A DNA stretch of 64,000 bases from CAVTSA01 sp963790575 (GCA_963790575.1 CAWBPD010000034.1:186001-250000); one strand, 5' to 3'; shown: positions 52,690-61,432, counted from the stretch's first letter. Made by a program: numbers and translations. Notes: generated by a model not told the origin, from the sequence alone.

Positions 52690-52719
52690 AGGGTAGGCGA
52701 CCTCCTTCTGGGGTGTCAA
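52690..52719 (-). promoter_or_regulatory. Promoter of the PhyH copy 2 operon
   Basis: Minus strand TTGACA (52719-52714), 18-nt spacer, TACCCT (52695-52690). The following ACGGGCAGGG is also found after the TACCCT upstream of PhyH copy 1. Confidence 0.55.
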
Positions 52720-52841
52720 CCCAAAGAGGCCGGCCGGCGCCTCGGCGCGGGACCCGCCCAAAGCGCCGGGTGTCCGCAGTCGGACCCTACCCGGCATGTT
52801 TTAGCTTCCGGCTGCGGACACTGAGCCCTTAATCCGAGGAG

Positions 52842-53225
52842 GCGGACCGAGAGCGGGCTGTAAGCCGGGTTCTGTGCACCCCCGGAGGGGCCGGCGATCA
52901 TCTCTCTGGGACGCCGGTTGCCCGACGTCTCAAGCGACCACCACCCGGGAACTCGGGACGAGCAGCCCCTCCACCGCATGGCGGCGGCGTCCCCCTATTT
53001 GGTCTTGCTCCGGGCGGGGTTTGCCTGGCCGGCCGGTCACCCGGCCGCCGGTGGGCTCTTACCCCACCATTTCACCCTTACCGCTCACGGGAGCGGCGGT
53101 GTCATTTCTGTGGCACTTTCCTTCGGGTCACCCCGACTGGGCATTACCCAGCACCCTGCTCTTTGGAGCCCGGACTTTCCTCCACGTCTTGAAGGCGCAG
53201 CGATCGCCCGCCCGCCTCGGTCCGC
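52842..53225 (-). ncRNA. rnpB: RNase P RNA
   Basis: The catalytic RNA of RNase P, type A. On the minus strand: GAGGAAAGTCCGGGCTCC near the 5' end, then ACAGAAATGACACC, GGTAAGGGTGAAATGGTGG, GTAAGAGCCCACCGG, AGAGAGATGATC and ACAGAACCCGGCTTACAG near the 3' end. GCGGACCGAG at the 5' end pairs with CTCGGTCCGC at the 3' end (P1), setting the borders at about 384 nt. Confidence 0.96.
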
Positions 53226-53230
53226 GGCTC

Positions 53231-53236
53231 AGCCTA
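53231..53236 (-). promoter_or_regulatory. -10 box of rnpB
   Basis: TAGGCT, 5 nt before the P1 5' strand. It lies beside the degenerate family 1 repeat upstream. Confidence 0.45.
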
Positions 53237-53292
53237 CCCCACCCCGCAAGGCTGCGCAAGGCCCCCGGGGGCCCTGGGAGAGCCCCCGGGGA
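53233..53292 (-). repeat. Degenerate family 1 repeat upstream of rnpB
   Basis: On the minus strand GTCCCCGGGGGC, then CTTGCGCAGCCTTGCGGGG and GTGGGG match the outline of the family 1 repeat, with an added GGGCCCCCGGGGGCC palindrome. Weak similarity. Confidence 0.35.
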
Positions 53293-53305
53293 CGCACCCG
53301 CGCTC

Positions 53306-53416
53306 TTAGAAGCGGAAGCCACCCGGGAGGTTGTGGACGTCCGCGAGGAACAGGTAGGCCATGCCCACCACGACCACCACCATGCCGACGAGACTGGCGA
53401 GCACCATTCCATTCAT
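53306..53416 (-). CDS. Small (36-residue) single-span membrane ORF
   Basis: MNGMVLASLVGMVVVVVGMA then YLFLADVHNLPGGFRF: one membrane helix and a short polar tail, in the gap between rnhA and rnpB. Codon use is GC-typical and the frame is clean, but there is no clear ribosome site and I know no family. Too short to be sure. Confidence 0.4.
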   Translation of the reverse strand: MNGMVLASLVGMVVVVVGMAYLFLADVHNLPGGFRF

Positions 53417-53459
53417 GACCGTTTGTACCTGTCATCCACGGACTTTGTTCCAGAATTTT

Positions 53460-53900
53460 CTACTTCGACGGACTTCTTCTCTGGTGCTCGTCCATGGCTC
53501 GATTGGCGAGCGCGTCGGCCGCCGCGTTCTCCCCGCGCGGGACGTGGCGAACCCTGGCCTTGGGGAAACGGCGGAGCAGCTCCTGGGCCTCCACGGCAAG
53601 CGGCTTCAGGTCGGCGTTCCGGATCCGATACCGACCGTTCAGCTGGTGCACGACCAGCTCCGAATCCATGCACACCTCAAGTTCGGAGGGCGTGAATTCG
53701 AGCGCCTTCCGGAGGCCCGAGATCAGAGCCAGGTACTCGGCACGGTTGTTCGTCATCACCCCCGCGTAGCTGTACCCGGCCCAGAGGCGGGTGCCGTCCC
53801 GGGCCTCGAGGAGCATGCCCAGTCCAGCCGGGCCCGGATTCCCCCTGGCTCCGCCGTCGGTCCGCAGACGCAGGAAGTCGAGGGGCGCTGGACCGGTCAC
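53460..53900 (-). CDS. rnhA: Ribonuclease HI family protein
   Basis: 146 residues, degrading RNA in RNA-DNA hybrids. Active-site acids: Asp in RLRTDGGARGNPGPAG, Glu in MTNNRAEYLALI, Asp in LEVCMDSELVV and Asp in RGENAAADALANRAMD. It is the short plant/archaeal-like group without the basic handle. The GTG start overlaps the trmK stop (GTGA). Confidence 0.93.
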   Translation of the reverse strand: MTGPAPLDFLRLRTDGGARGNPGPAGLGMLLEARDGTRLWAGYSYAGVMTNNRAEYLALISGLRKALEFTPSELEVCMDSELVVHQLNGRYRIRNADLKPLAVEAQELLRRFPKARVRHVPRGENAAADALANRAMDEHQRRSPSK

Positions 53901-54361
53901 GGTTCGACCACTATGATCTGATACAAACGCCGCCTCTCGGTGACAAAGCGCACCTCGCGAGGCGCCAGGGCGGCGGCGGCCAGCCACACCTCCAGCGGGC
54001 GGTTGTCGGAATGGGGGCCCAGCACCAGCCAGCGCAGGGCGCGCAGCTGCGCCGGAGCGGCTTGCAGGATGGCGGCGATCGAGAGGCCGCCGAGGCCGGC
54101 GATCACACACCCCTCGACCTCGCCCGGCGTGAGAGCGGTGAGCCCGTCGCCCGACCGGACCTCGCACCGGCCGGCGGTGGCACGCCGCAGGCGCTCCAGG
54201 GTGTTCTGTGTACGTTCGATCGCGATCACGCGTGCCCCCGCCGCGGCCAGGGCGATCGCCACCTGCCCGTCACCGGCGCCGACGTCGGCGACGCTGTGGG
54301 CGCCTTCGGGGACCGCCTCCACCAGCGCCCGCTGACGCGGCGACAGCGAGGGAAAACCCAC
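53897..54361 (-). CDS. trmK: tRNA (adenine-N1) methyltransferase TrmK-like
   Basis: 154 residues. N-terminal LSPRQRALVEAVPEGAHSVA, then the SAM motif DVGAGDGQVAIALAAAGARV, ERTQNTLERLRRAT and GCVIAGLGGLSIAAILQAAP, all typical of TrmK, which methylates A22 of tRNA. It lacks the C-terminal coiled-coil region of the roughly 230-residue B. subtilis enzyme, so it is a short form. Confidence 0.8.
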   Translation of the reverse strand: MGFPSLSPRQRALVEAVPEGAHSVADVGAGDGQVAIALAAAGARVIAIERTQNTLERLRRATAGRCEVRSGDGLTALTPGEVEGCVIAGLGGLSIAAILQAAPAQLRALRWLVLGPHSDNRPLEVWLAAAALAPREVRFVTERRRLYQIIVVEP

Positions 54362-54398
54362 AGTCCGGGGCCGGCGTGCCCGCTTGGTCGCAGCCGGC

Positions 54399-55358
54399 TC
54401 AGCCCTTGCGCGCGCGGACGGCGTCGGTCACCTTGGGGAGGATCTTGAGGGCGTCCCCGACCACGGCCAGATCGGCCATCTTCAGGATCGGCGCGTCGGG
54501 ATCCTTGTTGATCGCGACGATCAGCTTGGAGGCCTTCATCCCCACGGTGTGCTGCATCGCGCCCGAGATGCCGGCCCCGATGTAAACCTGGGGGCGGATC
54601 GTCTTCCCGGTCTGCCCTACCTGCAGCGCGTATGGCACCCAGCCGGCGTCGACGATGGCCCGGCTCGCGCCCGGCGCGCCGCCGAGCGCGGCCGCCAGGT
54701 CCTCGACAAGCCCGAAGTTCTCGGGACCGCCCAGGCCGCGACCGCCGGCCACCACCACCGCCGCCTCCTCGAGCTTGACCGCCTCCGCCGCCTCCTCGAC
54801 GCGGTCGGCGATCCGGGCCCGCAGACTCGCGGAGTCCGGCTTGGACGCCACCTCCACCACCTCCGCGGTGCCCCCCACCGCGCTCGCCTCGTACGACTTG
54901 GGCCGCACCAGGACGATCGCCGGGCGCGTGGTCGCCCGGTACGTCGCCACCTTGGCGCCGCCGAAGTAGGGCACGCGCGCGGTGATCTGATCCCCCTCGA
55001 CGGTGACCCCCTGTGCGTTGGAGATGACCCCGATGCCCAGTCGCGCGGCCAGCCGCGCGGCGACGTCGCGCGAGTCGGGGGTGAACCCGAAGAGGAAGAG
55101 ATCGGGCGCCCCACCTTCCACCAGGGTGGCCAGCGCGTCGACCGCCGGCTCCGCTACGTACTCCGCGAAGGCCGGGTCCTCGGAGACGTGCACGCGCCGC
55201 GCGCCGTGCTCGCCGAGCGTGGTCGCCGCCGTCCTGGCGCCCGGCCCGAGCGCGATCGCCTCCGGCTCCCCGATCTGTCGCGCGCAGGCCAGCAGTTCGG
55301 CAGTGATCGCGGCCGGCGCTCCCCGATCCAGCTCCGCGTACACCCAGATGGTCGTCAT
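54399..55358 (-). CDS. etfA: Electron transfer flavoprotein alpha subunit
   Basis: 319 residues. FAD-binding C-terminal domain: VVVAGGRGLGGPENFGLVED, GWVPYALQVGQTGKTIRPQV, YIGAGISGAMQHTVGMKAS and INKDPDAPILKMADLAVVGD. Works with EtfB to pass electrons from acyl-CoA or similar dehydrogenases to the quinone pool. Its ribosome site GGAGCAGCTC now directly follows a 120-nt insertion element. Confidence 0.97.
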   Translation of the reverse strand: MTTIWVYAELDRGAPAAITAELLACARQIGEPEAIALGPGARTAATTLGEHGARRVHVSEDPAFAEYVAEPAVDALATLVEGGAPDLFLFGFTPDSRDVAARLAARLGIGVISNAQGVTVEGDQITARVPYFGGAKVATYRATTRPAIVLVRPKSYEASAVGGTAEVVEVASKPDSASLRARIADRVEEAAEAVKLEEAAVVVAGGRGLGGPENFGLVEDLAAALGGAPGASRAIVDAGWVPYALQVGQTGKTIRPQVYIGAGISGAMQHTVGMKASKLIVAINKDPDAPILKMADLAVVGDALKILPKVTDAVRARKG

Positions 55359-55367
55359 GAGCTGCTC

Positions 55368-55495
55368 CTAAATGAGTTATTCCAAATTGCCGACGTCGGC
55401 AACTGGAGTTCGGCGGTGGAAGCCACAGGTTCGATCATCGTCAGCACTGTCAACTCCCACCTGAGACCAATGATGGTTTGGAATAACTCATCTAA
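55368..55495. mobile_element. 120-bp MITE-like element between etfB and etfA
   Basis: Perfect 15-bp terminal inverted repeats, ATGAGTTATTCCAAA (55372-55386) and TTTGGAATAACTCAT (55477-55491), enclose about 90 bp with an internal palindrome TGCCGACGTCGGCA (55388-55401). A 4-bp CTAA target duplication flanks it (55368-55371 and 55492-55495). Removing element and one CTAA joins the etfB stop to GGAGCAGCTC and the etfA ATG. No coding capacity; markedly lower GC than its surroundings. Confidence 0.88.
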
Positions 55496-56256
55496 ATCAC
55501 TCTGGCCTGGGCCAGGACCTCGAGGATCCGGTCCACACCCGAGGTGCCGTCGTCTTCGACGATCTCGCCTGCCGACCGCTCCTCGGCGTCGTCGACGGAG
55601 AGGATCTCCTCCACCGGCTCACCCTTGTCGATGCCCAGGCCGGCGAAGGAGAGCTCCTTCACCTCCTTGCGGCGGGCCGCCATGATGCCCTTCAGCGAGG
55701 CGTAGCGGGGCTCCGCGATGGCGGCGGTCACCGAGACCAAGGCCGGAGTGTCGGCCTCCACCACCTGGTAGCCGTCGGCGGTCTGCCGGTGCACCGTCAG
55801 GTGCCCGTCCCGCGCCCCCAGCTCGGTCGCGAAGGTGAGCTGGGGCAGGTGCAGCAGTTCGGCCAGCATCGGCGGCACCACCCCCGTCGACCCGTCGTAC
55901 GACTCGGTGGCGGTGATGACGAGGTCCGGCGACTCGGGCTCGATCGCCGCCGCCAGGGTCCGCGCCGTGAGCAGCGCGTCCGCTCCCTCCAGCTCGGGAT
56001 CGGTGACCAGGATGCCGCGATCGGCGCCCATCGAGAGTCCCTTTCGAATCGCGTCGCGGGCGCCCCCCGGCCCCATCGAGCAGAGGACGACCTCACCGTC
56101 CCCGGCGGCCTCCCTCAGCTGGAGCGCGATCTCGATGCCGCACTCGTCGCCGGGGTCCAGCACCGACTCTCGCTCGCGGGCCACCGTGTTGTCCGGATCG
56201 AGGGCCGGAGACACGTTGGGGTCAGGTACCTGCTTCACGGTGACGACGATCTTCAA
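55492..56256 (-). CDS. etfB: Electron transfer flavoprotein beta subunit
   Basis: 254 residues. N-terminal KIVVTVKQVPDPNVSPALDP, the AMP site region LCSMGPGGARDAIRKGLSMG with ADRGILVTD, and the EtfB signature ALVSVTAAIAEPRYASLKGI then MAARRKEVKELSF. Operon partner of etfA. Its TAG stop codon is part of the CTAA duplication made by the inserted element. Confidence 0.97.
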   Translation of the reverse strand: MKIVVTVKQVPDPNVSPALDPDNTVARERESVLDPGDECGIEIALQLREAAGDGEVVLCSMGPGGARDAIRKGLSMGADRGILVTDPELEGADALLTARTLAAAIEPESPDLVITATESYDGSTGVVPPMLAELLHLPQLTFATELGARDGHLTVHRQTADGYQVVEADTPALVSVTAAIAEPRYASLKGIMAARRKEVKELSFAGLGIDKGEPVEEILSVDDAEERSAGEIVEDDGTSGVDRILEVLAQARVI

Positions 56257-56313
56257 GATGGAATACCCCTTCCTTTCTCGTGCACAGATTTGCGGGCCCA
56301 GAGGCTGACGGCA

Positions 56314-56889
56314 TTATGGACGTTCGCCTGCCTGCACCCGGCCGCGGAGCCGGTCCAGGTCGGCCGGTGTGTTGAGGTTGGTGAGGACGCGTTCTTCGAT
56401 GCCGTCGACCCAGACCACGTCGAGCTCGGCGGCGACCACCGTCAGCCGGCGCTCACCGCGCTCCAGGGCCTCGCGCAGCCGGGGGCGGACGCGCCGGGCG
56501 TAGACGGCGCAGGTGGGGTGGCCTCGGCCGGCGGCGCGAGGAACCGCCGTCTCGTGACCGGCCGCCGCCGCCGCCAGCCGGCGTGCCACCTCCAGGGTCA
56601 CCAGCGGGAGGTCGCAGGCGAGGCAGAATGCCCACTCGCAGGCGGTGGCGCCGAGCCCGGCCTCGATCCCCGCCAGCGGACCGGCCCCCGGCCAGCCGTC
56701 GACCACCCGCAGCGGCTCCAGGGAGTCCGGAAGCGGTGAGGCAGGACCGGTCGCCACCAGCGTCTCGGCGAAGGCGCCGCTCAGGCGCTCCACCTGCCAC
56801 CCGGCCAGTGTGGTGCCGCCCACCGGCAGCAGCGCCTTGGGGCTTCCCATCCGGCGTGAGGCGCCGCCGGCGAGCAGTATCAGAGCCAT
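56314..56889 (-). CDS. mobA: MobA-like NTP transferase (molybdenum cofactor guanylyltransferase)
   Basis: 191 residues. N-terminal ALILLAGGASRRMGSPKALL is the nucleotide-binding signature of MobA/MocA; WPGAGPLAGIEAGL and FCLACDLPLVT follow. Attaches GMP (or CMP) to molybdopterin. No other molybdenum genes are near. Confidence 0.85.
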   Translation of the reverse strand: MALILLAGGASRRMGSPKALLPVGGTTLAGWQVERLSGAFAETLVATGPASPLPDSLEPLRVVDGWPGAGPLAGIEAGLGATACEWAFCLACDLPLVTLEVARRLAAAAAGHETAVPRAAGRGHPTCAVYARRVRPRLREALERGERRLTVVAAELDVVWVDGIEERVLTNLNTPADLDRLRGRVQAGERP

Positions 56890-56959
56890 CTCGCGGAGCC
56901 GGTCGGGGACCCCCTGTAAAGCCTTGCCGCGGACGGTATTCGGATTATCTTCGAGATCC

Positions 56960-57616
56960 ATGACACCTGTCTCGCCGGTAGTCCTGAGGCCTCCTGTCGC
57001 GAGCCCACCGCCGGTCTGCCGGGGGCCATCGCCGGCACCCTGGCTGCCGGATCCGCGGGATCTGCCTCGGCAACGGTTGCTGGCGCGGTCCGATGAGCTG
57101 CTCGACCAGCTGGAGCGCCTGCGGCTCCGCGACCGGCTGGTGACGCCCATGCCGCTGCGGCGACGCATCGACGACCTGCGTGCCGACGCCGGCCTCGCCC
57201 AGCGGCCCGTCCCCCGCTCGCTGGCGGCGGCCCACGACCTGCTTCTCTCCATGCAGCAGCACTGGCTCAACCTCAACCCGAGGCATCCGGCCGTGACGCC
57301 CTCGCCGGTGTCCAGAGCCGAGCCCTGGAAGCGCCTCCCGCTCCCGCCCTGCCCGCCGAGTGGTCCCGACGAGCCCTGGCGGCGCCTCGCCCGGGCCACC
57401 GTCGAGCGTGCCTTCGACCGTTGGTGCTGGGCACAGCACCACGCTACCCGCGCGGCCCGCGAGGGTTGCGACGGAGCGCCCGCGCTCCAGCGCGCCACCG
57501 CCGCCTGGACCAACTACTTCCAGCTCCGGCAGGAGGCGCTCCGCCTGGGCGCGTGGGCGGGGGAGATGCCGGGGCGCCGACCGGCCGCAAGAACGGCGGC
57601 CCGCCCCTCCAGCTGA
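56960..57616 (+). CDS. Hypothetical protein, helical and Arg-rich
   Basis: 218 residues, no family recognised. Pro-rich N-terminus, then helical, charged segments: LLARSDELLDQLERLRLRDR, LRRRIDDLRADAGLAQRP, LAAAHDLLLSMQQHWLNLNP. A C-terminal Trp-rich part has EPWRRLARATVERAFDRWCW. Divergent from mobA, 71 nt away, and 45 nt before a flavin reductase gene. Codon-position bias supports coding, but the overlapping frame on the other strand is also open. Confidence 0.5.
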   Translation: MTPVSPVVLRPPVASPPPVCRGPSPAPWLPDPRDLPRQRLLARSDELLDQLERLRLRDRLVTPMPLRRRIDDLRADAGLAQRPVPRSLAAAHDLLLSMQQHWLNLNPRHPAVTPSPVSRAEPWKRLPLPPCPPSGPDEPWRRLARATVERAFDRWCWAQHHATRAAREGCDGAPALQRATAAWTNYFQLRQEALRLGAWAGEMPGRRPAARTAARPSS

Positions 57617-57661
57617 CCCTACAATCGCCGTGTCCATGAAGCCTGCACGGGGAAGGGAGCC

Positions 57662-58201
57662 ATGATGCCTCTCGAGGAGCTGAAGCTCCGGCGTGGCTTC
57701 GGCCACTTCCCGACCGGGGTGAGCGTGGTCTCGTTCGAAGAGGACGGACGCCCCTGGGGCCTGACGGCGTCGAGTTTTGTCAGTGTCTCCCTCCGTCCGC
57801 CGCTGGTGATGGTCGCGGTCGGTAAGGCGGCCCGGAGCCACGACCGGCTCCGCGGGAATCCCTTCACCGTCAACGTGCTGAGTGCGGGTCAGGAGGAGCT
57901 GGCCCGCCGCTTCGCGGGAGGCGACGACGACGCCCGGCTCCGGACCGGGTTCACCTGGAGCCCGGTCGGGCCGCGCCTGCCCGATGCGCTCGCCTACTTC
58001 GGCTGTGTCCCCTGGGAACGGATCGACGCCGGCGACCACACCATGGTCCTGGGCCAGGTGGTGCTAACCGGCAGCCGCGACGGCGACGCGCTGGGGTTCT
58101 TCAGGAGCCGGTTCATCGCGGTCCCACAACCGCCCGACTCGCAGCCCATCGTCGCGTTCGACCCCAACGATCCCTATGAACTGCCCTACGACGCCGTTTG
58201 A
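57662..58201 (+). CDS. Flavin reductase (HpaC/DIM6-NTAB family)
   Basis: 179 residues. FMN-binding reductase pattern: RRGFGHFPTGVSVVSFEED, GLTASSFVSVSLRPPLVMVA and FTVNVLSAGQEELARRFAGG, then DHTMVLGQVV. Supplies reduced flavin to the monooxygenase encoded 13 nt downstream, making a two-component system. Confidence 0.92.
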   Translation: MMPLEELKLRRGFGHFPTGVSVVSFEEDGRPWGLTASSFVSVSLRPPLVMVAVGKAARSHDRLRGNPFTVNVLSAGQEELARRFAGGDDDARLRTGFTWSPVGPRLPDALAYFGCVPWERIDAGDHTMVLGQVVLTGSRDGDALGFFRSRFIAVPQPPDSQPIVAFDPNDPYELPYDAV

Positions 58202-58214
58202 GGAGGTTTGACCC

Positions 58215-59738
58215 ATGCCCGCGCGCACCGGAGACGGCTACCTCTCGGAGCTGAACTCGTCCACCCGCGATATACGTGTCCACGGGGAGCAGGTCACCAC
58301 CGGGATCGCCGACCATGCCGCCTTCCGGGGTGTGGCCCGGGCGTACGCCGCGCTCTACGACCTGCAGCACCACCCTCTCTATCAGGATCGGCTCACCTAT
58401 CGTTCCCCGACCAGCGGTGAGCGCGTGGGCTTTTCGTTCCTGCAGCCGCACACCGAGGCAGAGCTGAAGAAGCGGGCGGTGGGGAGCAAGCTGTGGTCCG
58501 ACTGCAGCTTCGGGATGCTGGGCCGGACCGGCGACTATCTCAACGCGGCGCTGATGGCGCTGGCCTCGGCGAGACCCTGGTTCGGCGCCGTGGACAAGCG
58601 GTTCGGCGAGAACATCCAGGCCTACTACGAGCATGTCCGCGAGCACGACCTGCTCCTCACCCACACGCTGATCAACCCGCAGGCCAACCGCGCGGTGGGG
58701 CCCTCGGCGCAGCGCGATCCGTACCAGGCGGCGGTGATCGTGGACCGCAACCAGGAGGGGATCCTGCTGCGCGGGGCGCGGATGCTGGCCACCATCGGGC
58801 CGATCGCGGACGAGATCCTGGTCCTCCCCTCGACCGTCCTCCAGGCCCGTCCCGAGGACGAGGACTACGCGTACGCGTTCGCCATCCCCTGCGACTCCAA
58901 AGGCCTGCGCTTCCTCTGCCGCGAGAGCCTCGACTACGGCCGTGGCCACTTCGACCACCCGCTCGGATCCCGCTTCGACGAGATGGACGCGGTCGCCATC
59001 TTCGACGACGTGCGGGTGCCGTGGGAGCGCTGCTTCATGGTCGGGCACCCGGAGCTGCTGACCCGTGGACGCCTCTACAACGACACCGGCGCCATCGTCC
59101 ACATGACGCACCAGGTCGTCCTCAAGGACCTGGCCAAGACCGAGTTCCTGATCGGGCTGGTGGGGCTGCTCTGCGACTCGATCGGAATCGAGCGCTTCGA
59201 GCACGTCCAGGAGAAGATCGCGGAGCTGATCAACGCGCGGGAGCTCCTGCTGGCCGTCCTCCGCGCGGCGGAGGCGGACGCGGAGCCCAACCAGTGGGGC
59301 ATCCTGACGCCGGCCTGGAACCCCCTCAACACGGCCCGCAACTGGTTCCCCCGCGTTTACCCGAGGCTGAAGCAGATCGTGTGGCAGCTGGCGGCGTCGG
59401 GGCTCTTCGGACTGCCCACCGAGGCGGACACGCAGGGCGAGACCGGGCAGGACGTGGACCGCTACCTGCAGTCGGCGACGATGGACGGGATCGAGCGCGT
59501 GAAGCTGTTCCGCCTCGCATGGGACGCCAGTGCCTCCGCGTTCGCATCCCGCCAGGAGGTCTACGAGTTCTTCTTCTTCGGCGACCCGGTGCGGATGTCA
59601 CAGGTCATGGTCGGCGGCTACGATCGCTCCTCCCTCAAGGCGCGCGTGCAGGCCTTCCTGGACGAGTCGGGACCGATCGCGCGGCCGGAGGAGGAGATCG
59701 CGGGCGAGCGCGCGCCTGAGCGGGCGGGGACCGCCTAG
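58215..59738 (+). CDS. 4-hydroxyphenylacetate 3-monooxygenase-like oxygenase (HpaB family)
   Basis: 507 residues of acyl-CoA-dehydrogenase-like fold. Motifs: RDIRVHGEQVTTGIADHAAF, KLWSDCSFGMLGRTGDYLNA, HTLINPQANRAVGP, GARMLATIGPIADEILVLPS and FDDVRVPWERCFMVG. HpaB enzymes hydroxylate phenols with FADH2 from a partner reductase. Whether the substrate is 4-hydroxyphenylacetate or another phenol cannot be told. Its TAG stop is part of the IS target site. Confidence 0.92.
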   Translation: MPARTGDGYLSELNSSTRDIRVHGEQVTTGIADHAAFRGVARAYAALYDLQHHPLYQDRLTYRSPTSGERVGFSFLQPHTEAELKKRAVGSKLWSDCSFGMLGRTGDYLNAALMALASARPWFGAVDKRFGENIQAYYEHVREHDLLLTHTLINPQANRAVGPSAQRDPYQAAVIVDRNQEGILLRGARMLATIGPIADEILVLPSTVLQARPEDEDYAYAFAIPCDSKGLRFLCRESLDYGRGHFDHPLGSRFDEMDAVAIFDDVRVPWERCFMVGHPELLTRGRLYNDTGAIVHMTHQVVLKDLAKTEFLIGLVGLLCDSIGIERFEHVQEKIAELINARELLLAVLRAAEADAEPNQWGILTPAWNPLNTARNWFPRVYPRLKQIVWQLAASGLFGLPTEADTQGETGQDVDRYLQSATMDGIERVKLFRLAWDASASAFASRQEVYEFFFFGDPVRMSQVMVGGYDRSSLKARVQAFLDESGPIARPEEEIAGERAPERAGTA

Positions 59739-61432
59739 CCCAGATATTTCATGTGGGGCGTTGAGAAGGGCGGCGTAGGGGAACGAAAGGTGCCAGCCCG
59801 AACTGGGAGAATGCGGTTGTCCAAGACCCATTCGTCCAGCCGAGGAGGCACCTTCCAGGTGAAGCGTAGCAGCACTCGTCGCCCTTCCTTCGCAGTCAGC
59901 ACCGACGGCCGCGGCCTCGTCAATCACGCCGGCGCCGCCGCACTCCGCGAGCTTGCCGATCGACTCGGCTACACCCAGGCTCTCTGCGACGGCCTCGACC
60001 CACGACATGCGCCTCGCGCCGTCCACCATCCCGGCGCCGTGCTCACTGATCTCGTCGTCAGCATCGCCGACGGCGGTGACTGCCTGAGCGACCTCTCCGC
60101 ACTTCGCGATCAGCCCGATCTCTTCGGCCACGTCGCCTCCACTCCGACCGCCTGGCGCGTCATCGAGCGCCTGCAAGCGGCCGACCTGGACCGGTTGCGC
60201 GAGGCGCGACGGCATCTCCGCCAGCGGGCCTGGCAAAGCGCCGGCACACCCGAGCTGCTGGTCCTCGACATCGACGCCACCCTGGTCACCGCGCATTCCG
60301 AAAAGGAGCAGGCCTCGGGCAACTACAAGCACGGCTTCGGCTACCATCCTTTGACTGGCTTCCTGGAGGCCACCGGCGAGGCGATGGCCGCCGTCCTGCG
60401 CCCGGGCAGCGCCGGCTCCAACACCGTCACCGATCACCTCGAGGTCTTCGAGCTGGCCTGCCGGCAGCTCCCGGAGTGGGTGCGCGACGCCCCCCTGCTG
60501 GTGCGCTGCGACAGCGCCGGCGCCACCCACAAATTCCTGGAAGGCGTGCGCGCTCGCGAGCACACCAAGTTCTCGGTCGGCTTCGATCTCCGCGAGGAGG
60601 TCAGGGAGGCCATCCTCTGTGTTCCCGAGGAGAGCTGGACCCCGGCCATCCGCCAGGACGCCGAGGAGCGCGAGGGGGCGGACGTCTGCGAGCTCGTCGA
60701 CCTCGATCTCTCCGCCTGGCCCTCAGGCACCCGCGCCATCTGCCGCCGTGAGCGTCCCCACCCCGGTGCCCAGCTCTCCTTCACCGACCACGAGGGCTGG
60801 CGCTTCCAGGTCTTCATCACCGACCAGGAGGACGCTGACCTCGCCCTTCTGGAGGCGCGCCATCGTGCCCGCGCCCGCTGCGAGGACCAGATCCGCTGTG
60901 CCAAGGAGACCGGACTCCGCGCCTTTCCCTTCCGTGATTTCCTACCCAACCAGATCTGGCTGGAACTGGTTCTCGCCGCTCATGACCTGCTCTGCCACTT
61001 CCGCCGCATCGCTCTCAGCGGCCTGGCGCGGCTCTGGGAGCCGGGCACGCTGCGCTACCGTCTCCTGCACACCGCAGGGCGCCTGGTCCATGGCGGCCGC
61101 CGCCTCCTCCTGCGCCTGCAGTCCAACTGGCGCTGGAGCGAGTTGCTGGCCACCGCCTTCACCCGCATCCGACAGATCCCGGAGACCTGATCCCGGCCCA
61201 CCACCACCCGGCCGCCTCGACCGATCACCGCAGGGGGCGAGGTCGGCACGCCTCTCGAGCTCGCGCGCGCCCATGTCCGGGCCCCCGCCGGCATCCGCTC
61301 CGGACTCTCGACCCTGGCGAAAGCCACGAACCCAACGCGACGAACCCATCAGTCGGGCGCGAATGTCAACCTCAGCCCTCTCCGTCCTTGACTGCGCACC
61401 CTCCGGAAACCTTCATGAAAAATCTGGGCTAG
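59735..61432 (+). mobile_element. IS1380-family insertion sequence, complete with target duplication
   Basis: The element runs 59739-61428. Ends CCCAGATATTTCATG (left) and, inverted, CCCAGATTTTTCATG (right) match at 14 of 15 positions. CTAG flanks both sides (59735-59738 and 61429-61432), a 4-bp duplication as expected for IS1380. One transposase gene and about 220 nt of 3' non-coding sequence, in which I see no other gene. Inserted at the last codon of the HpaB gene without disrupting it. Confidence 0.93.
59859..61190 (+). CDS. IS1380-family transposase
   Basis: 443 residues from the GTG at 59859, which follows a GAGGAGG site; earlier ATG codons sit in the terminal repeat. DDE-type catalytic region: LVLDIDATLVTAHSEKEQ with GNYKHGFGYHPL, then VRCDSAGATHKF. 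The late part, FLPNQIWLELVLAAHDLLCH, holds the family glutamate area. Full length and uninterrupted, so the element may be active. Confidence 0.93.
   Translation: MKRSSTRRPSFAVSTDGRGLVNHAGAAALRELADRLGYTQALCDGLDPRHAPRAVHHPGAVLTDLVVSIADGGDCLSDLSALRDQPDLFGHVASTPTAWRVIERLQAADLDRLREARRHLRQRAWQSAGTPELLVLDIDATLVTAHSEKEQASGNYKHGFGYHPLTGFLEATGEAMAAVLRPGSAGSNTVTDHLEVFELACRQLPEWVRDAPLLVRCDSAGATHKFLEGVRAREHTKFSVGFDLREEVREAILCVPEESWTPAIRQDAEEREGADVCELVDLDLSAWPSGTRAICRRERPHPGAQLSFTDHEGWRFQVFITDQEDADLALLEARHRARARCEDQIRCAKETGLRAFPFRDFLPNQIWLELVLAAHDLLCHFRRIALSGLARLWEPGTLRYRLLHTAGRLVHGGRRLLLRLQSNWRWSELLATAFTRIRQIPET

Noticed and set aside
52874..53695. Protein-coding frames across 52.87-53.7 kb on the plus strand
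   Set aside because: They run over the RNase P RNA, whose conserved blocks and P1 pairing are clear, and over rnhA.
55368..55495. MITE derived from the IS1380 element at 59.7 kb
   Set aside because: Their ends differ (ATGAGTTATTCCAAA against CCCAGATATTTCATG), so they are not related.
59751..59858. Transposase starting at the ATG in the left terminal repeat
   Set aside because: That start lies in the IS end; the GTG at 59859 has a GAGGAGG site and gives the usual family length.
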